A stretch of DNA of 64,000 nt from Paraspadella gotoi (taxonomy: Eukaryota; Chaetognatha): positions 4,080,093 to 4,144,092 of the forward strand of contig CM119271.1 in the NCBI GenBank assembly GCA_051294375.1, written 5' to 3'. A program made the position numbers and the translations under genes. Below are positions 45,801 to 57,800 of this stretch, piece by piece (the first letter of the stretch is position 1; every line of letters begins with the position of its first letter). Under the pieces are notes generated by a model. It worked only from the letters and a program-made list of their open reading frames with translations, did not search any database and had not been told where the DNA came from.

Positions 45801-48800
45801 TTGTGACGAGGGTCTCCAAAACTCTCCTTCTTTGTGAGGTACGAGTTTGTGACAGGCTGATGATCAAATTCATCATGTATTGTAGTCTATTTAGCTCTTG
45901 CGGATTAATTTATCTCCCATCTGCTCAAGGCTGACTTTTTAAGCGATTCAAATTTCGTAATTTTCATAAATAGCTTTCATAAGCGACGAGCCTTAACTTC
46001 CCAAAAGCGACAAGAGAATGTTACGCTCTTTAATAAAGCCCTGTGGCAGTACGACTTAAAGCTGCCTCGTCTCAATGGTTAAATCATCTCGTTTCAACCG
46101 TGCGTCCCGGGTTCAATCCCTTGGATATCCCAGTCACTGAGAAGCCGCTGCTCCAACGCCGGTTGGTGGGATACCCAGCGCCCCGGGTATGTCAGTCAAT
46201 CCTCCTTAGCCCTTTCCTTACAACAGACGAGAATCCGCTGCTCCAACGCCGGTTGGTGGGATACCCAGCGCCCCGGGTATGTCAGTCAATCCTCCCTTAG
46301 CCCTTTCCTTACAACAGACGCTGATCCCATTTATTAAAATTCTTATTTCCCAACACCAACAGATGACAGAAAAGTGCTTACCTCCCGTCGGCTGCGGATG
46401 ATCGGCGGTGTCGGGTCGTTTCTCATCGATCTTTCTGGCGAGCTCGTCGAACATCCGTCGGGTTTTCATGAGCAGTTTAACGGAATTAGAGAAACGATGG
46501 TAGTCGCCTGTTATTTAAGAATGTTATAACCTACGTAGTACCAACTGTCCCTGACCGATTTAATAAAAGCAAAAACCAATACATCAAATACTCTTGAGCA
46601 AACTTCGTAAACTAGCCTAATCCAATTTTACAGTTTAGACTTACCCAAATTTTTAGACACTCCCGACAAACACTTACCCAGACACTCTGACCTCAACCTA
46701 TCGCAGAACGAGTTGAGGACTTTAACAAAGTAGATCTTGAGTTCGTTAACGTTATCTGGCGGACCTTCGCCAAGATCGAGCAGTTCGTCGTTGAGATGTT
46801 GGATAGTATCGTTGAGCTGAAGGGAAATGTGGAGGTCGTGACGTAATAAGGCCGTTTTCTGGTCTGTCAGTCTCTCTGTCGATTTGTCTACTCAATAAAA
46901 ATTTTAAATCTAAAAAATTAAAATGTCCTAATATTAATATTTCTGATTTGTTTTCACAGTAGTATGCCTGATATTGGGAAAAAATATTGGTACAATATTT
47001 TAGCGATGTATATTGAAAGTCGATATCATTTTTGTGGTAGTTAACAATAAATAACGAAAATTTTATTTTTTTAAAATTTATTTCTTTTTTTTTCTTTTTT
47101 ACTCGTCTCGAATTAAATCACAAAGCCCCAACCTGTTCCCTCAGACCAGGAAGAGAGGTTTTGATCTTTCCAATCAAAGATTTCGTTAACTTCGTCGCCA
47201 AATTTTTAAGTCCTCGTTTGTTCTTGGCGACGTGACGATAATGTTTGTGAGAATCAAAATACTGGGTCTGGGAAAGAAAAAGCGTTTTTGATTCATTACA
47301 AGATGTCAAAGTTACAAGGCGGTTAAATCACGAATACGATACTTTTCTTATAACATTTTCCATGATTCTACAATCTACAGCATCGTAAAAGTTACCTCTT
47401 GAAGGACGGCCTGTTCCAAGAGCATTCCCTCGTTTATGTCTTCTTGGGATCGACACTTGATCATGATCCAGGGAGAAGATCCGGACAATTTGATCTGGAA
47501 AACGGGGTCGGGGTGCAATTGGAAAGATAATCGCAAATCGGATGACGATAAGTAGGCTGGGTATCAGTTTATAAAGCTGTGCAAACTAAGCTACACGGAC
47601 TATTTTGGGGTCTTCGCGAGGTCGCCCCTCTTCCGCGCAGGATCCACTGTTGTAAACGCGAGAGAGATAAATAGGCTGAAGAGTAAGGCGTAGTGAAAGT
47701 TACATACGAAAATTCTAAAAGTCAATTATGAACAACATACCATCAGTGAACATTAATTTATAAAAAAAATTAATTTTATGTTTTTTTAATTTTCGCAGTA
47801 GGCTATATTTTTATACTGTACTATATATATTTTTTTAAATTTTTAACCCACTTAACGAAATAATTTTTAAAAATGATTTATATTTTCTTTTAACAACTTT
47901 TGACGAGGAATTCAAATCTGCAATCAAAATTTAAAACTTTTTCGATTTTATAAGGATAGTACTGTATATAAATATAGCCGACTGCGAAAATTAAAAAGGT
48001 TCCATTGGGATTCCTCCCAACAGGATTCCTCCCACGCGGGATTCCTCCCACGCGGGATTCCTCCCCAAGGGATTCCTCCCAATGGAATTGCTCCCACACG
48101 GGATTCCTCCCAAAAGAATTCCTCCCACACGGGATTCCTCCCAAAGGAATTCCTCCCACGCGGGATTCCTCCCACACGGGTTTCCTCCCCACAGAATTCC
48201 TCCCCATGGAATTCCTCCCAAGCGGGATTCCTCCCACGCGGGATTCCTCCCATGCGAATTCCTCCCACGTGGGATTCCTCCCACACGAGATTCCTCCTAC
48301 ACGGAATTCCTCCCACACGAGATTCCTCCCATGCGGGATTCCTCCCACGCGGGATTCCTCCCACGCGGGATTCTTCCCACGCGGGATTCCTCCCACACGG
48401 GATTCCTCCCACGCGGGATTCCTCCCATGCGGGATTCCTCCCATGCGGGATTCCTCCCGTGCGGGATTCCTCCCACGGGGGATTCCTCCCACGGGGGATT
48501 CCTCCCATGCGGGATTCCTCCCACGCGGGATTCCTCCCGCACGGGATTCCTCACAGGCGGGATTCCTCCCACGCGGGATTCCTCCCGTACGGGATTCCTC
48601 ACAGGCGGGATTCCTCCCACGCGGTATTCCTCCCACACGGGATTAAAATGAGTCGGGATCTGTTGAAAAAGCAGATCTCGAGACTTAATATATCTACTGA
48701 AAGGAACCAAAAGCGAGGAAAATAGGGGTGGAAAGTGGAAATAAATTTGTTTAGGAAAAAATACAAGGCTTTATGCCGTGATTTGCATATTAATTATAGG

Positions 48801-51800
48801 ATAAACGATGTGATATAAAAGTAATTAAAAATGAAAACGAAATTATTAAAAATATTTTAAAAGCACAAGTTTTTTATAATATAACGAGTAATTATTTAAA
48901 AGATTTATATTTAAAAAACAGGTCCACCGCACCGCAGGAGAGAGACGAGACTGACCTGAGCGTGTAAGAATCATAAGTCGCTAAATCGAAGGACGACGGA
49001 TGGTCCATGTACTCTTGTCCAGGTGGAAGGCCTTGCAACTCGTCAAGGCATGTAAACCTTAACGGAGTTTCGTGATTGATGTCGCGAAACGAGTCTTACA
49101 CTCAGCATTTCTGGGAATCTACTTCTAACCTTAATTCCGTGAGGCAGAGTAATAATCGTTATGAATAGATTCCATGAAGAGGGGATCAATATACACAGAA
49201 TTGGATATGAGGAGTACCGCAAGAAAAAACCATGGATGTTTATGATATCAAATTAAGCTAAACCTTTTACACGTCATGTCGATGTAATAAAAAGTTAGCG
49301 AATACAAATCGAGCAAGATTATATTCTTACATTGTAAGTTGTGTGTGCTATTAATGTCACTAAATGAGAATCATTAACTTGTAGAAGAGTGATGGGAAGT
49401 CGAAGAAACATTAAACCACAGCCTGATCCAAAAAGAATAAAGAGGCAAGAATAGTTATTTATTAAATTAAAATCGGAAAAATAAAAGAATTATTTAATAT
49501 ATAGGTTGTAACCGAATCTATATTAACAATTTTGTAGTTTAACAGGGGAGCGAATAGAATGAACAGAGGAAAAGTGGGAGTAAAACTGAAAACATAAACA
49601 TTATGACGCCTTTAACTTGTAAGGCGTAGGTTACTGATCATATAAAAATAAAGAAATTGTTTTCATTCTATAGTAAATGAAATCAAATATTCGGAAAAAG
49701 TAGTCATAAAAAATTTATAAAAATTCAAGAAGGGGAGCTTAATCTTTTCTATTAAAAAAAATACGGTAAAAGGAAGAAACAAGAAAGGAAAATCTCATAT
49801 CTTTTCAAAGTTTTAAAATTTTTTTTAATCCAAAAAAAGGGTAATGGAATCTAATTAATTAAAAAGATTATTTTAGCAATTTTAAAAATCAACAAAACAA
49901 AAAAGGCGGATGTATAATAAGAAGAAGTATCAGACTGAGATTTGATTTAATTTAAACTTTTTTTTCACAAATGAATTTGTCTGTAAATTGGAAATGAAAA
50001 TAAAACTCTTATAATAGTAAGTATAAATAAAATAGATAAAAAAGAAGAGAAAGTTTGCTAGTAACTATCTGCTAAACTTTTTAAGTTAGAGTGTATATAA
50101 TGCAATTATTAAAAGAAAAGGCGGGGGAAGTAGGAATCAATATAAGTATTTTTATACAAATATTAAAGGAATGAAATAATGAATTAATAATTAATAAATA
50201 ATTACAACGATTTTGGTTTCTGTAAAGAAAAATAGATAATTAGAATGGATATTTGTAAATCTTTAATAAGTAAATGTGAGGAAAAAATAATAAAATATTA
50301 AGTGATTTTTATCTTAAGTAAAGCTTATTGAAGTTCAAGAAAAATAGGGCTTTAAACCCTAAATATATACATAAGGAGCCTTCTGTACAGTTAATGGTAA
50401 TATAAAAAAAAAATTGGAATTATTAGTAGAAGAAAAATATCTTTCTAATGAGAAAAATAATAATAATGGATAATATAGATAGTTATCGGAGACTAAAGGG
50501 GTCAAACTAACATTATTTTTATTAATAATTAAATAAAATAATAATTGAGATTTCGCCGCTAAACAAACAAAAAATAAAAGCATAAGGCTGAAAAGATATT
50601 AGTTTTTTAGCCGCAAGTTTCGCCGTGCAGGAGTACAAAAAATTAAAATATAGACTAAATCACCTTAAGATCAACATTCCTTTGATGATGAACCCAATAA
50701 AACTTATGATATCATTAATATAGTAATCAACTGGTCCCAGCTTAAGAAACCGACGAAGTGAGAGAAGAAGTCAAAAAAGAAAGTCAAGGAGAAGAAAGAG
50801 GAAGGATAAACAGGAGAGAAATGAAAATAGAGAAGAAAAAAAAAAAAAAAAAAATAAAACAGAATTAGAAGAGAAAAAAGAACTAAACAAAGAAACAGAA
50901 ACATAATGCAAAACAAAACGAAGCCAGATCAAAAGCGAGATACAAGAAGAAAAAAGAAGAGGACAAAACTGAACAAAAGATGCTAGCAATGAACAAGTAG
51001 CCATCAAACCGACAACACACGAATCATACAGGGAGGAAAAGAGCAAATACGTACATGAAAAGGAACAACAAGAAATGAAAAGACACGACGAAAATTAAGA
51101 AAGGAACAATATCAGAAGAAACAAGCAAAAGAAGCAAGAGCTCAATGCAAAGAAAGAAGGAAAATAAAAAAAAAAGAGGAAAGCAAGCAAATAGAAAAAA
51201 GGAAGTAATATAAGGAAGGAATACTCAGAAGGAAGGAAAAAGACAAATAGAGGAAAATAATCTGAAATCTAAGAGAAGAGGAATGAGAGAAGACAATGAA
51301 GAAGAGAGAACGAAAGAAAAAGGGATAAAAAAGGAGATACGTGTAGGAACACTGATTAGATAAAAATAAGTGAAAAGACCGCTCCATATACTAAAGATTA
51401 TACAGATATTTTATTCAGCATATACCATCGTAGTAAAAAATCAAAAAATAATGACATAAGAAGGATATGGAAAGGAAAAAATTTAAAGGGTGATTATGGG
51501 TCTACGAATGAAGAACATACCGGACAAGTTTTTCATGTTTTCGTCTGCCAACTAAACAATAAATATATAAAAAATGGGAGAACAGCAGAACCGAGGAAGA
51601 CTCCTAAGCACACACGAAATATGGATCCACCACACAAAGGGGACACTACGAAGAACAAACTCAACGGAAATGGAAATCACCGGACCATAGATCTTCGGCA
51701 ACAGAGAACCACCCGCACCGAAAACAGACAGAAGTAAGTACTGGGATAGCGCAGAAAACCGAAGTATTACCGAGACAGCAACAAAAAAAATCCGAATGTT

Positions 51801-54800
51801 CGGAGCCTCGAAAAGAGGGAACCAGGAAAAAACTTACTTTGACATAACGTAACAGTCAGGCAGAGCAGCAATCCCGTTCCCGCGCATCGCGACTCAAGTA
51901 TCGAATGTCCCCGGCATCTTCAAAGATGTTCAGGAGTTACACCTGCGTACACACTTGACGAGGGAAAGAAAGAAGAGGGGCCACAGCATGTCACGAAGGC
52001 GAGACAGAGGTACACACCGGACAGCGGACCGACGAGCGAGGGCGTCCAGAGCTAGGCAGAAAAAGCACAATTCGAGAATAGGCGTCATCAAACGCAGTCG
52101 AAGGAACCCGGTTCTGACACACGGGATTCGCACACACGAGAACGCGCGTTGCAGTGGAAAAATAACGATATACGAGGATCTCGTCGTAACGTACGTAACG
52201 GAACGCCTGACCGTATATTCTTGCATCGCTTATAAGTAAATTGTAAAAGAAAAAGAGTGATAAATGTTTATAAAATCTCAAATTCGAATAATTCAAGCCA
52301 AAAATTAGAAGCTAAACATGTATCAACAGTATTTTTTTTCTCGCCTATGTCTAATCGCACAGAGCAGTGTGAATCAACTTAAAATATTTATAACCTCGTT
52401 ATAAAATCAAAAAAAGCGTCTAGAGTTTACTTCTCAAAATTCAAGTATAACGCATCGATAACCGTTTATTTTGTTTTGAATATCAATAGAAATCAACATA
52501 CGGATTTGTTACCGAACGACAGATATAACAAATCTACTTTATGCTTTTTGATATATTTAGAACACATGTCCAAGTTAGTTGATATATAAAAATATATATT
52601 AAATTAACTATAAAAAAGCAACGACAAATTAATCTCTTAGATGAGGATGACGAGGGTCTATGCCATAAGCTTCTCACTTCGTATTGTGAGGATAATAAAC
52701 GACGTTTGAGTAAGAACAGAGGCTGTATGATCAACAAACACAAGAGAGACAAAAAAAAAGAGAACAACGAGAATTCACTGCATGTTATTGAAAACACCGT
52801 CTAATTAGTTAAGCTCTTGAGCAGGATTAATAATTATCTCACAAAACCGTGCTCAAGAGAGCTGACTTTTTAAAGACGATATACAAACTTTACCGTAATT
52901 TTCATAAATACGCAATATTCTAACGGCGACGAGTAAGGCCATTGCAATCCCAAAGCAGGAAAACAAAAGAGTAACTGTTAGCGACTCAATTTAATAATAA
53001 AGGCCGCTGATGGCAGTACGCAATCTATAAAAGCTAGCCTCGTGTCTAAAATAGGGACTAAAAAATGATTCTACCAGAGTGGTATGCAAACCGGTGCGAT
53101 CCGGGTTCAAGTTCCCTGAGAAGTAATCGCACAAAGAGTCAAACACCAAAAGAGAAAAAGAAGTTCGGAAAAAATAGCCGCTAGCTACCAGAACGCACGG
53201 TTGGATGGGAGTATAAACAGCCCAGACAGGCCCCGGGTGACTGTCTGTCAGCAGATAGTAGCCATACCGCTTTAGCCCCTTTACAACGTTAGCATAGAAG
53301 ACACAGAAGGAGAGATCATACCCGCTGCTACGGAGGACACAATGGATCCCGGTTGAAAAACGAATTGGGAGATACTAAACAATTATCATCCTCAAGAGAC
53401 AACGCCCCAGGGTATGTGGAAGTCAATGTCCTCCCCTTAGCCCTTTCCTTACGAGAGATCAACAGAAAACATGAGACATTTAAAATACCGATACTCCAAC
53501 GCCGGTTGGAAGGAAGACATAACAATGGGAATAACACACAGGCCGCCGAGGAATATAGATCAGTACCATAGCAATAAAATACCTCACCTTAGCCCCTTTC
53601 TTAACGAAAACACGGAAAAAATAAGGGGTAAGCACAGACGCTGATCCAAATTTATTAGAAATTCTTATTTATTTCACCAACTACCAACAGAATGACAAGA
53701 AGAAGAAGCAAAAGGTGCTTACAAGAGAAAATCAACCCGTGGCTGCCGGGAGATACGTGAAAGGCTCGAGTGGTCGGAAGTCGTTTCCTACGATGAGACA
53801 AAATAAAATTCGGATCTTCTCTAGAAGCGAGACAAATCAGGTCGAAGCATACAAGCGTTCGGGTATTTCATGAGCAGATTTATATCGGATTAGAGACAAG
53901 CTGATAGGTAGTTATCGCGGTGTATTATTATTTGAAGAATGTGTATATTAGAAAATATTAAATAATAAAAACCTATTAACCGTAGTACGGAAAAACGACA
54001 TGTAGCGACCCTGGCCAGATTTAATAAAAAAAGACAAAAACAAGTAACATAAGATAACTAATATTGAGGAAACAAAACCTTAGTAAAAACTAGCCATAAG
54101 AAATTATAGCATGTATTAAGACTGTACCCAAAGGATATTGAAGTATACATAAAATTGTTTTTAATTAATTGATTGTTTCAATGAAGTTTACAGAGTACCA
54201 CTCCACCAAACGAAAACAACAAACAGTAATACTACTAGCCCTAGACACTCTGACGCGATGCAATATAGTCGCGAGAACGAGTTGAGGACGTTTAACAAGA
54301 AGGTAGACAATCTTGAAGATTCGTTAATCGATTACCTCATGGCGGACCTTCGAGCAAGGATAGGAGAGAAGGCAGTTTACGTCGTAGTTGAGATGAGTTG
54401 AGAAGTAGTAGTGCCTAAAAAGATGTGAAGCTGAAGGGAAAATGTGGAAGGATCGTAAGGGCACGTAAATAAAGGGCCAGTTATAATTCTGGTTCTGTCA
54501 GATCTGAATCAAGTCATGGTGAGTACCGATTTAGTCTAGCTACAACTAAATAATTGTAGAAATTTAAAATTTAATGTCGCTAAGAAAAAGTAAGAATAAA
54601 AGATTAATATTTCTGAATTGTGTTAAGATTCAAAACAGTAGACTAGTGCACTGATATTGGCGAAAAAGAAAAATATTGGTAAAACAAAATATTGTTAGCG
54701 ATGTACAAATAAGATACATATAGAATAACGAAGTCGATAAACAATCAAATTTTTGTGATATAGAATATATATACCAATAACATAAATAGAGAAGAAAATT

Positions 54801-57800
54801 ATTATTCTTTTATTAAAATTTAAGTAATTGTCTTTTATATTATTCTTAAAATATATTACTAACGCACGCGGGTTCTCGGACAATTAGAAAGTCATAAAGC
54901 CCACCAACCATGTTCCAATAAAGAGGAGAATCAGTGAACCAGAGAAAGAAAAGAGGATTTTAAAGAGATCTTATCGCAAATCAAAGATTATTACAAGATT
55001 AACAGTTCGTCGGACAAATTATTTAATGTCCTCGTGATTGTTCTTGCAAGAACGGTGACGGATAATGAAGTTTGATGACGAGATCAGAAAATAACCTGGG
55101 GGAGGTCTGGAGGAAAAGAGAAAGAGCGTTCTTTGATTTCAGTTACAAAGACTTGGAACAACAGGTTACAAAGGGGGTTGAACAAAAATTCACCCTGAAA
55201 TAAACACGATACGTTTCCTTAAATAACTAAGTTATTCCCAAATTGCCCTAACCAACATGTAGCTCAGCCAATCGAGTAAAGTAGTACCTCTTGAAAGGAC
55301 AGGACCTGTTCCCAAAGATGCGATTCACCCTCGGTTTAATAATTGTCTCTTAGGGTCAATCGACAAAAGGGTAGAAGAAAAAAAACTATACTTAATGCAT
55401 GATACCAGGGAGAACGATCACGTGACGAATGATAAGGATCATGCGAACACGGGGAGTCGGAATGGGTGCCAATTATGGAGAGAACAAAAGATAATGCATC
55501 GCAAATCGCGGAGGATGACGATACAGAAATAGCTGGGGTTCAAGTTTTAAAAAGCTGTGTGCAAACTAAGCTACACGGCACGATCTAAATATTTGGGGTC
55601 GCTTCGCGAGGAGTACAAGCCCCTACTCTCCAGCGGCAGGATCCAATGTTGTAAAACGCCGAGAGAGATAAATAGGAGGCTAAGAAGGAGTAAGGCGTAG
55701 TGAAAGTTACATACGAAAATTCTATAAAAGTCAATTATGAACACACATACCATCCAGTGAACATTAATTTATAAAAAAAAATTAATTTTATGTTTTTTTA
55801 ATAATATACTTTCGAGTACGCTGAGGTAAACAGACTGTTCAATTCTAATATAATAATAGCTTTTGTTTCTATATATATTATAAAATATTTGTTTAAAGTT
55901 TTTTAAACCACATGCACCACCCAAACTTACCGAGAATGAAATTATTTAAGAAATGATATATAATGAATTTCTTATTAAAAAACAAACTATTGACGAGGAA
56001 TTTATGAATTACATAAATCCTGCAATGCAAAATTCTGTAATAACTAATTATATCCGGGAGAGATTTTATAAAGGATAACGTACTATAGTATATAAATATA
56101 GGCCGACTGCGAAAAAAAGGAGTGTAGAGAAAAGGAAGATACATGGGCATCCTAACCCACACAAGAAGTAATTCCCTCACGCGGGATTTCCTCCGACAAG
56201 GGCGCGGATTCCTCCCCAAGGGGATGAATAACCTCAGCACCAATGGATGCTCTACCGAAGGCAGAGAGGCATATCAAGTAGATACAAGACACGAGGATAT
56301 ACCTCCCAAAAACAGACAGTCATTTGCCATCCAAGAGGGAAACTACATGGAACGCGGACTTCACTTCCCACAAAAAGGAAAAGGAGTTGTCCTACAGCCA
56401 AGAACGCGGAAGAAGATTCCTCCCCAACTACGGGTACGCTACCCAACAAATATTACCTAACCTCAATGATGAAATACCATGAAACCAAAGGATTAACACT
56501 TGCCAAAGATACGGGATACCATCACCACGCGGTATTAAAAGAATAAGATGCGCTACCCATAGGGCCGAATAATCTCCCACAGTATGGGAAAACACCCTAA
56601 CCGCACACGAAGAATTCCTCCTACAGCGGAAAGAGATTCCCTCCCACCCAAGCGAGACTTATCCCAATGACGGAAATTCTACGCCAACGCGGGATTCCTA
56701 CCACGGCCGAGGGAGAATTACCTTCACCAGAGGTATATATTAGATGTAGATTTAATAGAAGGGGCAAGGGAATTTCACCACCCTCACACGCGGGATTCAC
56801 GCGTAACGGCACCGACGGGCAATATCCTTCCACGACGGGATTCCTCCCAATAAGAGCGACTTCCTGCCCCACGCAAAGAAAATGGAAAAAAAGGACAAAA
56901 AAAAAAAAGACCAAAAATAAACAAGAAGGCAACAAGTCCAAAAAAAAAGTAAAAAAAAGGTGACGGGATTCCTCCCAGTCGTGGAAATGTCCTACCCACG
57001 GGGGCAAATTGCGCTCACACATAGTATGCAGAGGAGGATACTTCAAACCTCGATAAACCCACGCAAGGGAATCCCTCACCGCAGAAATGAGACAGGCGAT
57101 TCCTCCACCCGGGATTCCCTCACACAGGCGAACGAATTTACTAACCACAAGTCAAGATGGAAATGTAAAAGACCTACAACAGGGCGGATCACCTCCCCAC
57201 GCAACACGAGATATTCCTGCACCAACAACCTGGAGAAGTTAAGACTCCCCACCACGGATCGAGAAGACAGAGAGGATTTCTCACCACGTCCAAATACAAA
57301 AAAGAAAGACAAAAGTTTTAGAGCCAAAACAAAGGAAAGAAAAAAAAAAGAGACCAGTCAGAATAAAAAAAAAAGAAAAAGGTAGCAAAATAGAGTGAGA
57401 AGATAAGGAAAGGAGCAAAGTAGTCCGGAATGATCATATGCACCTAAAGCGGAATAATCTACGAAGTGGTATAAAGCTGAAAACTTGAAGTCAACCTGTA
57501 TGCATAATTCATAAAAAGGATCAATCTTGCACACATTATTTTGGAGGAAGGATCAACCTGGGCATACTTTGGTCAACTGACAAAATTTGGTAAACTGGCA
57601 TAATTTGGTCAACAGGCATAATTTGGTCAACTGGCATAATTTGGTTAACTCTGCAGAATTTGTCAACTGGCATATTTTTGTCAATTGCATAATTTGGTCA
57701 ATCAATCAATCAATCAGAGAGAGATAAGAGAGAGAAATTTAAAAAAATTCAAATAAATGTGTCTTTTGTTTTTCTAATTTGAACTCTTTCCACAACTAAC

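Noticed and set aside
47890-48646. Long overlapping open frames (up to 248 codons) on both strands, Gly/Arg/Pro/Ser-rich
   Set aside because: They come from a 16-bp tandem repeat that has no stop in any frame. All six frames are open together, with no start context or splice signals.
48651-57430. A third, degenerate Mx-like gene or segmental duplication
   Set aside because: Order and content equal 43515-48645 and the differences are insertion-dominated, as in raw long reads. I treat it as an artefact rather than a pseudogene with a history.
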